Assembly: GCF_030849025.1 (NCBI RefSeq)
Contig: NZ_CP118224.1
Coordinates: 1,596,001-1,660,000, forward strand
Length of the DNA: 64,000 nucleotides
Direction of reading: 5' to 3'
Origin: Oceanimonas pelagia
GTDB lineage: Bacteria; Pseudomonadota; Gammaproteobacteria; Enterobacterales; Aeromonadaceae
In this document: positions 18,993 through 27,731 of the stretch, one piece after another
How positions within the stretch are numbered: the stretch's first letter is position 1
Layout of the letters: every line of letters begins with the position of its first letter
The notes under the pieces: model-generated
Seen by the model: only the letters and a program-made list of their open reading frames with translations
What the model was told of the DNA's origin: nothing
The model's database searches: none
Made by a program: the position numbers and the translations under genes

Positions 18993-20408
18993 TTACAGCA
19001 AGTTGTAAATAAAGACGGTGATCACGGCAACCGGGGTGATGTAACGCAGCACTCCGTACCAGAGACCGAACCAGGGGCCACGCAGAGACAACTCCTCTTC
19101 CAATGCCTTACGGGACATGCGCCAGCCAACAAACACCGCAACCAGTAAGCCCCCCAGGGGCAGCATGATGTTCGAGGTCAGATAGTCGAGCAGATCAAAG
19201 AGGGTTTTGCCCTCGAAGGTGGCGAACATGTCGAGGGGAGTGAAGCCGGACCACTCGTTGAACGACAGCACGGTACCCACACCCAGCAACCAACAGCAGC
19301 CACCAGCGATAAGGGTACTGCCGAAGCGGTTCATGCCCTTTTTCTCCTCCAGCCATTCGACCACCGGCTCCAGCAGCGAAATCGCCGAAGTCAGGGCACC
19401 GAACACCAGCAGCACAAAGAACAGGGTGGCGAGCAGATTTCCGAATGGCATCTGGCCGAACGCCAGCGGCAGGGTCTGGAAGATAAGACCAGGTCCTGCA
19501 CCGGGTTCCAGGCCGTTGGAAAAGACGATGGGAAAGATCGCCAGGCCGGCCAGCAGCGCCACCACGGTATCCAGCACCGATACGGTCACAGCGGTGCTGG
19601 CGATGGAAACGTCCTTCCTGAGATGGGAACCGTAGGCCACCATCACGCATTGGCTGAGGGTCAGGGTGAAAAACGCATGCCCCAGCGCCATCATCATGCC
19701 TTCTGTGGTCAGTTTGGAGAAATCTGGCCAAAACAGAAAGGCCACGGCCTCACCGAAGTGGCCGGTGGTGATGGCATAGCCCACCATGATAAACAGCAGA
19801 ACGAACAGCGTCGGCATCAATATAGTTACCGCCCGCTCGATGCCGCCGCGCACACCTCGCGCCACCACCAGCATGGTCATGCCCATGAACACCGAATGCC
19901 AGAGCAACAGCTTGCCCGGGTCGGCCAGCAGCCCCGAGAAGAGGGCGCCGATTTGCTCCGCATCCTGACCGGTGAACTGACCGCTGAGCGAGGTGCCGAC
20001 GTAGGACACCGCCCAGCCACCAATCACCGAGTAGAATGACAGGATCAGGAAGGCCGCCAGCACACCCATGCCCGCCATCCATGCCCAGCGGCCGGAAAGC
20101 CCACTTTGGCTGGCGAGCAGACGCACGCTGTTCACCGGACTGTGACCGCCACGACGGCCAATCAGCACTTCCGCCATCAGGATCGGAAGACCCAGCACGG
20201 CGATGCAGAGCAGATAAACCAGTACGAAGGCACCGCCGCCATTCTCGCCGGTAATGTAAGGAAACTTCCAGACATTGCCGAGGCCAACGGCGGAGCCGGT
20301 GGCAGCCATGATGAAGGCCAGACGGGATGACCAGAAACCGCGGCCGGTTATCCCCCGGGACAGGTCACCGGTGCCGGCAGCCTGGCTGGTTGTAGAAGAC
20401 TGAGTCAC
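18993..20408 (-). CDS. Sodium-dependent transporter, NSS (SNF) family
   Basis: A 471-residue polytopic inner-membrane protein with about 12 helices. TM1 carries the sodium/substrate motif GSAVGLGNVWKFPYITGENGGGAF typical of bacterial LeuT/MhsT-like symporters, followed by PILMAEVLIGRRG. It probably imports an amino acid with Na+. It is the third gene of an adh-proC-transporter operon (64 bases after proC) under a divergent Lrp regulator, which suggests an amino-acid substrate. The exact substrate cannot be read from sequence. Confidence 0.92.
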   Translation of the reverse strand: MTQSSTTSQAAGTGDLSRGITGRGFWSSRLAFIMAATGSAVGLGNVWKFPYITGENGGGAFVLVYLLCIAVLGLPILMAEVLIGRRGGHSPVNSVRLLASQSGLSGRWAWMAGMGVLAAFLILSFYSVIGGWAVSYVGTSLSGQFTGQDAEQIGALFSGLLADPGKLLLWHSVFMGMTMLVVARGVRGGIERAVTILMPTLFVLLFIMVGYAITTGHFGEAVAFLFWPDFSKLTTEGMMMALGHAFFTLTLSQCVMVAYGSHLRKDVSIASTAVTVSVLDTVVALLAGLAIFPIVFSNGLEPGAGPGLIFQTLPLAFGQMPFGNLLATLFFVLLVFGALTSAISLLEPVVEWLEEKKGMNRFGSTLIAGGCCWLLGVGTVLSFNEWSGFTPLDMFATFEGKTLFDLLDYLTSNIMLPLGGLLVAVFVGWRMSRKALEEELSLRGPWFGLWYGVLRYITPVAVITVFIYNLL

Positions 20409-20472
20409 GTTATTCTCCTCCTTGAGTTTTCATATGAACGATGTGCCGGCCAGCCGGCACCGACCAAACGCA

Positions 20473-21318
20473 CTATCGCCTCGCCGGGTCCGAAGACATG
20501 CCCAGCTCTACCGCACGACGGTGGGCCGCCTGTACGGCATGTTCAATGAGCATGGCCAGGCCATCTTCTTGCATGCTGTTGATGGCACATTGGGTGGTGC
20601 CATTGGGTGAAGTGACGCGCGCCCTGAGTTGTGAAGGTGATGCTTCGCCCTGCGCGGCCATGTTGGCTGCCCCCCGCGCGGTTTGCAGGGTCAGTTTCAG
20701 TGCATCCTGTTCCGACAGGCCGAGCTGAGTGCCGACCCGAATCATTTCTTCCATCAGCAGGAAGAAATAGGCCGGGCCACTGCCTGAAATAGCAGTCACC
20801 GCATCAAGCTGGCTTTCCTCGCTGACCGTGACGCAGATACCAAAGGACCCCATCATTCTGGTCACCATTGAGATCTGCTCCTCAGTGGTGCAGGCATTAG
20901 AAAAAATCGCCGTTGCGCCGCAGCCAATCAGGCTCGGCGTATTTGGCATGGCGCGAATAATGGCGGTGCCGAAGCCCAGAACCTTTTCCAGTTGTGAGAG
21001 CCGAATGCCGGCAGCGATGCTGACAAACAGCTTGGCGCCACGGCTTGGCATCACCGCTATTTGGGCGGCGACGCGTTCAACCACCTGAGGCTTGACGGCA
21101 AGAACGACAACCTGCGCCTGCTCAACTGCCTCAGGGGTGGTTGGGCTGATATCAACACCGAAACGTTTGACTGCCATGGCTCGCTGTTCTTCATTCGGGT
21201 CGGCGACAATAATGGATTGAGGCGGATAGCCATGGGTAACCAGGCCATTCACCATGGCGGAGGCCATGTTACCGCCGCCAATGAAGGCAATAACCGGGTG
21301 GTCTGTATGCTGGTACAT
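20473..21318 (-). CDS. proC: Pyrroline-5-carboxylate reductase
   Basis: A 281-residue NAD(P)H-dependent enzyme that makes proline from 1-pyrroline-5-carboxylate. The N-terminal Rossmann motif is FIGGGNMASAMVNGL; the C-terminal domain has AISGSGPAYFFLLMEEM. It lies 11 bases after an alcohol dehydrogenase gene and before an NSS transporter, not in the usual yggS-proC-yggT setting. That leaves room for a paralogue acting on another cyclic imine in a catabolic route. Confidence 0.9.
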   Translation of the reverse strand: MYQHTDHPVIAFIGGGNMASAMVNGLVTHGYPPQSIIVADPNEEQRAMAVKRFGVDISPTTPEAVEQAQVVVLAVKPQVVERVAAQIAVMPSRGAKLFVSIAAGIRLSQLEKVLGFGTAIIRAMPNTPSLIGCGATAIFSNACTTEEQISMVTRMMGSFGICVTVSEESQLDAVTAISGSGPAYFFLLMEEMIRVGTQLGLSEQDALKLTLQTARGAANMAAQGEASPSQLRARVTSPNGTTQCAINSMQEDGLAMLIEHAVQAAHRRAVELGMSSDPARR

Positions 21319-21329
21319 ATGCTGGCCTC

Positions 21330-22370
21330 TTAGAATTCGGTGATCACGGTCACGCCGGAGCCTTCGAATCTGTCCATGTTCATCAATGCATCAATTGACT
21401 GCTCCAATGAAATGGTTTTGCCAATCAGCTTTTCAGGGGCGAGTTTGCCCGACTGCATCATGGCGAGCATGGCGTCATAGCGATATGCCTGCATGCCGTG
21501 GCTGCCCAGTATTTCCAGCTCGTGGGCAATGACCTTGCTCATTGGAATGGCCGGTGTACTGTGATCCGCCAGCATCAGACCCACCTGTACGTGCTTGCCC
21601 CGTTTGCGCAGGTTGCTGATGGAATTGAAACAGGTCGTGGGGTGTCCCAGCGCATCCAGGGACACATGCACCCCACCCCGGGTGATCTCGGTCACCGCCT
21701 CAGCCACATTGGCCACCCTGGTCGCGTTGACGGTAGCGACCGCCCCCAGTTTGCGGGCCAGCTCGAGTTTTTCTTCCGAGATGTCGATGGCCACCACATG
21801 GGCGCCGATGGCGTTGGCGATCATAATGGCGGACAAACCGACGCCTCCACAGCCGTGAACCGCCACCCACTGCCCCGCAGAGGTTTTACCCTGATCAACG
21901 ACGGCCCGGAACGAGGTCACAAAGCGGCACCCCAGGCTGGCCGCCGTGGCAAAGTCTAGGGTTTCCGGCAACGCCACCAGGTTGATGTCGGCCTGGTGAA
22001 TGCCCACATACTGGGCAAAGGAGCCCCAGTGGGTGAAGCCGGGCTGAAATTGCGTATCGCAGACCTGATGATTTCCGGAGTGACACTCGGGACAGGCGCC
22101 ACAGCCGCCGACAAAAGGAACGGTAACGCGATCTCCGACCTTCCACTTTCTCACGTCCTTGCCGACCGCCTCGACAATGCCTGCCAGTTCATGTCCCGGC
22201 ACATGGGGCAGCTCGATATCGGGATCATGGCCAACCCAGCCGTGCCAGTCACTCCGGCAAACGCCGGTCGCCATCACCTTGACCACAACGCCGTGCGCTT
22301 CCGGTGTTGGATCAACTACGTTTCTGATTTGTGGGGGGGTGGAAAAGCTTTCATAAACAACAGCTTTCAT
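21330..22370 (-). CDS. Zinc-dependent medium-chain alcohol dehydrogenase
   Basis: A 346-residue MDR-family enzyme. Catalytic zinc ligands lie in [10 protein letters not shown] and GHELAG, the structural zinc cysteines in [15 protein letters not shown], and the NAD-binding GCGGVGLSA motif follows. It is the first gene of the operon with proC and the NSS transporter and is divergent from an Lrp-type regulator. The substrate is unknown; an amino-acid-derived alcohol or aldehyde fits the context. Confidence 0.9.
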   Translation of the reverse strand: MKAVVYESFSTPPQIRNVVDPTPEAHGVVVKVMATGVCRSDWHGWVGHDPDIELPHVPGHELAGIVEAVGKDVRKWKVGDRVTVPFVGGCGACPECHSGNHQVCDTQFQPGFTHWGSFAQYVGIHQADINLVALPETLDFATAASLGCRFVTSFRAVVDQGKTSAGQWVAVHGCGGVGLSAIMIANAIGAHVVAIDISEEKLELARKLGAVATVNATRVANVAEAVTEITRGGVHVSLDALGHPTTCFNSISNLRKRGKHVQVGLMLADHSTPAIPMSKVIAHELEILGSHGMQAYRYDAMLAMMQSGKLAPEKLIGKTISLEQSIDALMNMDRFEGSGVTVITEF

Positions 22371-22505
22371 AAAACGCTCCTTTTTTGAAACACTATTCCA
22401 ATATAAAGCAGCAGGGGTGAAGTTACCTTTCTATTTACATTGACAAAATGACAGAATTTGAAATAGCCTTTCCGTATGTATCGTTTTTTGCAAGGATTAA
22501 TCGGG

Positions 22506-22991
22506 ATGGACTCGCTTGATAAAGTGGATGCGGCAATCGCTGACAGGTTGCAGCAGGACGGAAGGCTGTCTAATGCCAAGCTGGCCGATCAGCTCGCGTT
22601 GAGTGAAGCATCGTGCTGGCGGCGTCATAAACGGCTCGAGCAGGAAGGGGTCATTGAAGGCTACCAGGCCATTCTCAACCGGCGTAAGCTGGGAGGTGGT
22701 GTACTGGCCTTTGTACAGCTAACCTGCACGCAACATAGCGAAGAGGTAACGGCAGAGTTTGAGAAGGTTATCCAGGCCTGCTCCCGCGTGCTCAGTTGCC
22801 ATAACACCACCGGGGAGTCGGACTTTCTGTTGCAGGTGGTGGCCAGGGATCTGGATGATTACAGCCAATTCGTGGACAAGGTGTTGAGAAAGCTTCCTGG
22901 CGTATCGAGTATTCGCTCGAATATTTCCCTGCGGGAGATGAAATCCACAAACAGGTTACCCATTACAGAGTTGCTCTCCCCTCACCCTTGA
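22506..22991 (+). CDS. Lrp/AsnC-family transcriptional regulator
   Basis: A 161-residue regulator with an N-terminal winged HTH (LDKVDAAIADRLQQDGRLSNAKLADQLALSEASCWRRHKRL) and a C-terminal RAM/ACT-like ligand domain (about 65-150). The start is the ATG at 22506 preceded by AAGGA; an upstream in-frame ATG lacks a ribosome site. It is divergent from the adh-proC-transporter operon with a 135-base AT-rich gap, so it probably controls that operon in response to an amino acid. Confidence 0.92.
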   Translation: MDSLDKVDAAIADRLQQDGRLSNAKLADQLALSEASCWRRHKRLEQEGVIEGYQAILNRRKLGGGVLAFVQLTCTQHSEEVTAEFEKVIQACSRVLSCHNTTGESDFLLQVVARDLDDYSQFVDKVLRKLPGVSSIRSNISLREMKSTNRLPITELLSPHP

Positions 22992-22995
22992 TGAG

Positions 22996-23024
22996 TCCGC
23001 CCTAGATTTAAACACAGGGCGGAT
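22996..23024 (+). terminator. Hairpin after the Lrp-type gene
   Basis: The stem TCCGCCCT/AGGGCGGA encloses an AT-rich loop four bases past the stop. The U tract is weak, so efficiency is uncertain. Confidence 0.55.
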
Positions 23025-23185
23025 GGATGAGTTGCCTGAGATGGAAAAGTCAAAAGCAAAATTCAATACTCAATTTAATTTTACAAAAAACTTTATGGTG
23101 TCGTCCTCTCGTAATGCTGGTCATAACCGGTAACCGCAAGGATCACAAATTTTGTTAATTTTTTGTTTCCTCTGAAGGTTTTGTA

Positions 23186-24187
23186 ATGCTGCCAAGGTAC
23201 ACTGTAGTTCCGGCCATTTCATCACAAAACCCCGAGAGCCCCGTCACCGTGAGCACCCACAACCATTTCCGCCTGCTTGAACAATACCAGCAATACGAGT
23301 CCGTTATTCACAGCCTGATGGAATCGATCATGACCAGCCTGAACGGGCTGGAGCTGCTGCGAAACGACCAGGCCCAGCAGCAGACCATCAAACATCTGAG
23401 CCGTTCTTATCCCTTTGTCGAGCTGCTGTACAGCCTCGACAGCAACGGTATCCAGATCACCGACTCCGCCTACAGCCCCACGGTCAGCGAGCGCCAGCGC
23501 CGCTCTTTGGGCAAGGGCAGCGACCGCAGCCGGCGCCCCTATATGCAAGCCGCCCGGCAGAGTTCCAGTGCCATCGTGGTAACCAGCCCCTATCTGTCCA
23601 ACGCCACCCACCAGCTGGCGATTTCGGTGGTACAACATCTGGTGGACGAACAGGGCCAGGATGGCGGCTACCTGGTGATCAACTTCAACCTGCGCCGCCT
23701 GATCTCCTACCTCAACGGCGATCAAATGCGCTCTCACTGCCATCATTATTTTCAGTGGTTCTACGGCCTGATCGGCGGCCTGCTGATCGTGGTGGCGGCG
23801 CTGTTGCTCTATTCGGCCCTCGAGTCGCTGTTCTCAATGTTTTACGGAAGCGGCAACATGGTCACCGGGGCCTTTGGCATCGTCATTATGATCACCCTGG
23901 GCATGTCGATTTTTGATCTGGGCAAGACCATCCTTGAGGAAGAGGTGCTGGTCAACAAAGACATACACCATCACGACTCCACCCGGCGCACCATTTCCCG
24001 GTTTATGGCGGCCATTATTATCGCCGTGTCCATTGAAGCCTTACTGCTGATGTTCAAGTCGCTTCTCGACGGTGATGGCGGCGGTCAGCTGGTCAATGCA
24101 GTGTGGATGCTGATGGCGGCGGTGGCCATGCTGGCCGGTCTGGGGGTGTATCTCCGGCTGAGCCGGGACGCTCAAACTACTTCATAA
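23186..24187 (+). CDS. PDC-sensor domain membrane protein of unknown function
   Basis: A 333-residue protein. Residues about 27-180 form a soluble PDC/Cache-like sensor domain (SRSYPFVELLYSLDSNGIQITDS, then RRPYMQAARQSS and SPYLSNATHQLAISVV). Four hydrophobic segments follow (about 190-212, 222-245, 270-290 and 300-320). No kinase, cyclase or methyl-accepting domain follows, so the output is unknown. There is no N-terminal membrane anchor, so the topology is unusual for a Cache sensor. The ATG has AAGG eight bases upstream. The gene stands alone between an Lrp gene and mesD. Confidence 0.75.
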   Translation: MLPRYTVVPAISSQNPESPVTVSTHNHFRLLEQYQQYESVIHSLMESIMTSLNGLELLRNDQAQQQTIKHLSRSYPFVELLYSLDSNGIQITDSAYSPTVSERQRRSLGKGSDRSRRPYMQAARQSSSAIVVTSPYLSNATHQLAISVVQHLVDEQGQDGGYLVINFNLRRLISYLNGDQMRSHCHHYFQWFYGLIGGLLIVVAALLLYSALESLFSMFYGSGNMVTGAFGIVIMITLGMSIFDLGKTILEEEVLVNKDIHHHDSTRRTISRFMAAIIIAVSIEALLLMFKSLLDGDGGGQLVNAVWMLMAAVAMLAGLGVYLRLSRDAQTTS

Positions 24188-24197
24188 TCTGAAGATG

Positions 24198-24223
24198 GCC
24201 TCCCCCTGCAAGCAGGGGGAGGC
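24198..24223. terminator. Perfect 12-bp hairpin between convergent genes
   Basis: GCCTCCCCCTGC (24198-24209) pairs perfectly with 24212-24223 across a tight loop, 10 bases after the PDC-sensor gene. It probably ends transcription from the left and may also stop leftward mesD transcripts; no long T run is present. Confidence 0.65.
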
Positions 24224-24327
24224 TTGGCCGGACCAGGTTCAGCCAGCGGTATCGCCTTAACCTGCTCGACAATATGTGCCGCGATGGGCAGGGCAGAGGT
24301 GGCCGTGACTGCCTGAGAAAAAGTGCC

Positions 24328-25353
24328 TTACGAGAGTTCCTTGCGCAGAATTTCTGCACCGGCGCTCAGGGCTTCCAGCTTGCCTCTGGCCACGCTACGG
24401 GCCAGGGGGGCCATGCCACAGTTGGTGCTGGGAAGGAGCTTGTCGGCATCCACAAACTGCAGGGCCTTGCGCAGGGTGTCGGCCACCTGCTCCGGGGTTT
24501 CAATGGTGTTGGTGGCCACATCAATGGCGCCGACCATCACTTTTTTACCGCGGATCAGTTCAATCAGATCCATCGGCACCCGGGAGTTCTGACATTCCAG
24601 TGACACAATATCGATATTGGACTGCTGCAGCCGCGGGAAGACTTCTTCATACTGCCGCCACTCGGAGCCAAGGGTCTTTTTCCAGTCGGTGTTGGCCTTG
24701 ATGCCGTAGCCGTAGCAGATGTGTACCGCGGTTTCACACTTCAGGCCTTCAATGGCCCGCTCCAGGGCGGCAATGCCCCAGTCGTTGACCTCGTCAAAGA
24801 AGACGTTAAAGGCCGGCTCGTCAAACTGAATAATGTCCACGCCCGCCGCTTCCAGCTCTCTGGCTTCCTGATTCAGAATTCTGGCAAATTCCCAGGCCAG
24901 TTTTTCGCGGCTTTGGTAATGACCGTCGTAGAGGGTATCTATCATGGTCATGGGGCCCGGCAGCGCCCATTTAATGGGCTTGTCGGTCTGCTGACGCAGG
25001 AATTTGGCATCTTCCACAAACACCGGCTTCTGGCGGCTGACCGCGCCCACTACCGAGGGCACGCTGGCGTCGTAGCGGTTACGGATTTTAACGGTCTTGC
25101 GCTGTTCAAAATCAACACCGTCGAGATGCTCAATAAAGGTGGTTACAAAGTGCTGACGGGTTTGCTCGCCGTCACTCACAATGTCGATGCCGGCTGTTTG
25201 CTGCTCCTGCAGCGACACCCGCAGGGCATCCTGCTTGCCGTCAATCAGCTCCTGACCTTCCAGTTTCCAGGGTGACCACAGTGTTTCGGGCTGCGCCAGC
25301 CAGGACGGTTTGGGCAGGCTGCCGGCAGTGGACGTAGGGAATAACTTTTTCAT
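24328..25353 (-). CDS. mesD: MesD-type core methionine synthase (folate-independent)
   Basis: A 341-residue protein equal to only the C-terminal catalytic half of MetE; the N-terminal folate-binding half is absent. The MetE-type zinc ligands are present: His211 and Cys213 (VHICYGYG), Glu253 (SLECQNS) and Cys312 (STNCGMAPL). The MesD family makes methionine from homocysteine without methyl-folate or cobalamin, and needs oxygen and the DUF1852 protein. The DUF1852 gene is 30 bases upstream in the same operon, and metR lies further upstream. The ATG at 25353 is chosen over a TTG two codons earlier. The methyl donor is not known. Confidence 0.9.
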   Translation of the reverse strand: MKKLFPTSTAGSLPKPSWLAQPETLWSPWKLEGQELIDGKQDALRVSLQEQQTAGIDIVSDGEQTRQHFVTTFIEHLDGVDFEQRKTVKIRNRYDASVPSVVGAVSRQKPVFVEDAKFLRQQTDKPIKWALPGPMTMIDTLYDGHYQSREKLAWEFARILNQEARELEAAGVDIIQFDEPAFNVFFDEVNDWGIAALERAIEGLKCETAVHICYGYGIKANTDWKKTLGSEWRQYEEVFPRLQQSNIDIVSLECQNSRVPMDLIELIRGKKVMVGAIDVATNTIETPEQVADTLRKALQFVDADKLLPSTNCGMAPLARSVARGKLEALSAGAEILRKELS

Positions 25354-25383
25354 GATCAATTCCGTTTCTGTTCTCGTTAATCT

Positions 25384-26364
25384 TCAGGCGTAATTGGCAG
25401 ACCATTGCTCAAGAATGTTCTGGTAGGGTTTGATGAACACCTCTTCGGCAAATTTACCCTGCTTGATCGCCAGTTTGCTGCGCTCTTCCCGGTCATAAAC
25501 AATTTTCGTCAGTGAATGATCCGGATTTTTCAGATTCGGTTTGTAATACTTACCGGCTGCCGCATTGGCATTGTAAATCTCGGGCCGGTAGATCTTCTGA
25601 AAGGTTTCCATGGTGCTGATGGTGCTGATCAGCTCCAGGTTGCTGTAGTCATTGAGCAGGTCACCAAAGAAGTAAAAGGCCAAAGGTGCAACGCTATGGG
25701 GCGGCATGAAGTAACGTACCTTCAGGCCCATCTTCTTGAAGTACTGCTCGGTCAGGGATGACTCGTTGGGCAGATATTCCACGCCCAGGATCGGGTGGTG
25801 GTTCTCGGTCTGATGATAGGTCTTGTTATCGGACACACTCAGGCAGATCACCGGCAGTTTGGTAAAGTTCTGTTTGTAGGCTTCAGAATTTACAAAGCAC
25901 TGAAACAGCTTGCCGTGAAGATCACCAAAGTTTTCCGGTACACTGAAGCCGGTTTTACCCTTGTTATGCTCCAGCAGCAACACACTGAAGTCGTAATCCC
26001 GCACATAGGAGGAAAAGTTGTTGCCGACAATGCCTTCAATACGCTGTTTGGTCTTGTGATCAACAATGTTGGTTTTCAGAATTTCGATGGTAGGGAAACT
26101 CTGACTGTTACCCTCGCTGTCGATATCCATATCAACGGAAATGATTTCAAGCTCAACGGAATAACGATCCGCCTTGGGATTATCCCAGTTCGCCATGGCA
26201 TTGAACCGGTTGTTAATCATGGTCAAGGCGTTGCGCAGGTTCTCCTGGCGGCTCTCGCCCCGGGCCAGGTTGGCGAAATTGGTAGTAATACGCGTACTGT
26301 CTGCCGGCTGATAGTTTTCATCGAACGCAATGCTGTTAATGGCAAATTTAAAGTCGTTATTCAT
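25384..26364 (-). CDS. mesX: DUF1852 protein MesX, partner of MesD
   Basis: A 326-residue DUF1852 protein beginning MNNDFKFAINSIAFDENYQP. It has no signal peptide or membrane segment, is rich in aromatic, Asn and Asp residues, and shows no familiar cofactor motif. In bacteria with MesD this family is required for methionine synthesis and is thought to help supply the methyl group in an oxygen-dependent step. Its biochemistry is unknown. A GGGG-containing ribosome site precedes the ATG. It is the first gene of the mesX-mesD unit, and the upstream region carries MetR-like boxes. Confidence 0.9.
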   Translation of the reverse strand: MNNDFKFAINSIAFDENYQPADSTRITTNFANLARGESRQENLRNALTMINNRFNAMANWDNPKADRYSVELEIISVDMDIDSEGNSQSFPTIEILKTNIVDHKTKQRIEGIVGNNFSSYVRDYDFSVLLLEHNKGKTGFSVPENFGDLHGKLFQCFVNSEAYKQNFTKLPVICLSVSDNKTYHQTENHHPILGVEYLPNESSLTEQYFKKMGLKVRYFMPPHSVAPLAFYFFGDLLNDYSNLELISTISTMETFQKIYRPEIYNANAAAGKYYKPNLKNPDHSLTKIVYDREERSKLAIKQGKFAEEVFIKPYQNILEQWSANYA

Positions 26365-26470
26365 AATCTCACCCCTTGTCCCGCATGAAGCCTGTCTTTG
26401 TTGGTTGCTCTTTTTGGATGTCCAGCCATCCAGAGCTAAGCGTTAGGTATGTTATACAGGGGCCATTACA

Positions 26471-26514
26471 TGAACAAAAATGATTTTACTTCATCAATAG
26501 ATGAAACTTGCTCA
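26471..26514 (-). promoter_or_regulatory. Candidate MetR sites upstream of mesX
   Basis: TGAAACTTGCTCA (26502-26514) differs by one base from the MetR box TGAA-N5-TTCA; TGAACAAAAATGA (26471-26483) differs by two. They overlap or flank a perfect palindrome, TTCATC-AATA-GATGAA (26490-26505). The sites are 107-150 bases upstream of the mesX start. The rest of the 324-base metR-mesX gap (26365-26688) shows no gene. Confidence 0.55.
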
Positions 26515-26688
26515 TGATTTATCGTGTGGCAAGGCGCTGTCGGGCACAGGGGCTGGCGGATTCACGGCCCGAGAGTGAGAGAACGCTCGAGAGCCAGCGG
26601 TCTGTGTAAGGAACAGGAGACAGCCGCCGACGGTGTGACGACTGTATGATTCAGAAAGATGAGGAAGTGTGAATAAAAAACGGCGCGA

Positions 26689-27573
26689 TTATGCGACCCG
26701 CTGCGCCTGAGCGATGAAGTCACTCAGGTAGTTAATGCGCTCTTCGCCCTTGCGCACCCCCAGAAAAATTTGTTTTTTGATCCCCTGTTCGCCGAAGCGC
26801 AGGCTTTTAATGGCCAGGGTTCTGGCGAACTCGTCCACCAGCCAGCCAGGCAGTGCACACACCCCCCTGCCGGCGGCCACCATCTGCAACATGATTTCGG
26901 TGGTTTCAATGGTTTTGTGTTTTCTGACCGTGCATTTGGCAGGGTTTAAAAACTGACTGTAGATGTCCAGCCGCTCGGGCTCTACCGGGTAACTGAACAG
27001 CACTTCATCATTGAGCTGTTCGGGCAGAACCGAGTCCTGCCTGGCCAGAGGGTGATGGGATGCCACCACCAGCCGGTGCTCATAATCGAACACGGGAATA
27101 AAGGTCAGACTGGGTTTGTAGAGGGGGTCCGGGGTGACCAGAATGTCTATCTCGTAGCTGTGCAGCGCGCCCAGGCCGCCGAACTGAAACTCCTGCTTCA
27201 CGTCAATATCGACGTTGGGCCACTTCACCAGATAGGGTTCAATCACTTTCAGCAGCCATTGGTAGCAGGGGTGGCATTCCATGCCAATGCGCAGTGAGCC
27301 CATTTCACCGGTGGCGATTTGACGCAGCAAATGTTCGGTGTGTCTGAACTGGGGCAGCACTCTGTTGGCCAGGGTCAGCAGCTGCTCGCCCGCATTGGTC
27401 AGGCGCAGGGTTCTGCCCTCTTTTTGCCAGACCGGGGTCTTGATCTGGCCTTCCAGTTTTTTGATGCTGTGGCTCAGCGCAGACTGGGATAAATTCAACG
27501 ACTCGGCCGCCTGGGTCAGGGTGCCCTGCTCCTTGATGGCTGCCAGCACTTCAAGGTGAAACCGCTCCAACAT
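26689..27573 (-). CDS. metR: LysR-family methionine regulator MetR
   Basis: A 294-residue LysR protein that follows E. coli MetR along its length: the HTH (about 15-60, LTQAAESLNLSQSALSHSIKKLE), then RIGMECHPCYQWLLKVIEPY and VFDYEHRLVVASHHPLA. MetR activates methionine genes with homocysteine as co-effector. The start MLERFHLEVL is chosen because it aligns with MetR; 11 codons upstream are dropped. It is codirectional with mesX-mesD and not next to metE, so its local target is probably mesX-mesD. A perfect MetR box lies 33-45 bases upstream of its ATG, indicating autoregulation. Confidence 0.92.
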   Translation of the reverse strand: MLERFHLEVLAAIKEQGTLTQAAESLNLSQSALSHSIKKLEGQIKTPVWQKEGRTLRLTNAGEQLLTLANRVLPQFRHTEHLLRQIATGEMGSLRIGMECHPCYQWLLKVIEPYLVKWPNVDIDVKQEFQFGGLGALHSYEIDILVTPDPLYKPSLTFIPVFDYEHRLVVASHHPLARQDSVLPEQLNDEVLFSYPVEPERLDIYSQFLNPAKCTVRKHKTIETTEIMLQMVAAGRGVCALPGWLVDEFARTLAIKSLRFGEQGIKKQIFLGVRKGEERINYLSDFIAQAQRVA

Positions 27574-27603
27574 CTCTTTACTCCGATCTGTGGCACTGGG
27601 GAG

Positions 27604-27620
27604 CATGAATATAATTCATG
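27604..27620. promoter_or_regulatory. Perfect MetR box upstream of metR
   Basis: CATGAATATAATTCATG contains TGAA-TATAA-TTCA (27606-27618), an exact match to the TGAA-N5-TTCA consensus, extended to a 17-base palindrome. It lies about 35 bases upstream of the metR start codon, a position suited to autorepression. Confidence 0.8.
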
Positions 27621-27634
27621 ACTTTTGGAAAATA

Positions 27635-27656
27635 CATTAACATTTCAATGTTAATG
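27635..27656. promoter_or_regulatory. Perfect 9-bp inverted repeat upstream of metR
   Basis: CATTAACAT and ATGTTAATG flank the spacer TTCA. This AT-rich operator-like palindrome sits between the ars terminator and the MetR box. The binding protein is unknown. Confidence 0.5.
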
Positions 27657-27673
27657 AAGGCCGCAGGCCCCAT

Positions 27674-27707
27674 AAAAAAACAGGATCCGGCCGTGGCGCG
27701 GATCCTG
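27674..27707 (-). terminator. Intrinsic terminator of the ars operon
   Basis: CAGGATCC (27681-27688) pairs with GGATCCTG (27700-27707), followed by seven T in leftward reading, 25 bases after the arsJ stop. Confidence 0.9.
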
Positions 27708-27731
27708 TCTGATATGCCCGTTGAGCGCGGC

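Noticed and set aside
24328-25353. Truncated pseudogene of full-length MetE
   Set aside because: All catalytic zinc ligands are present, the start and ribosome region are sound, and the DUF1852 partner is adjacent, so it is a complete MesD-type protein.
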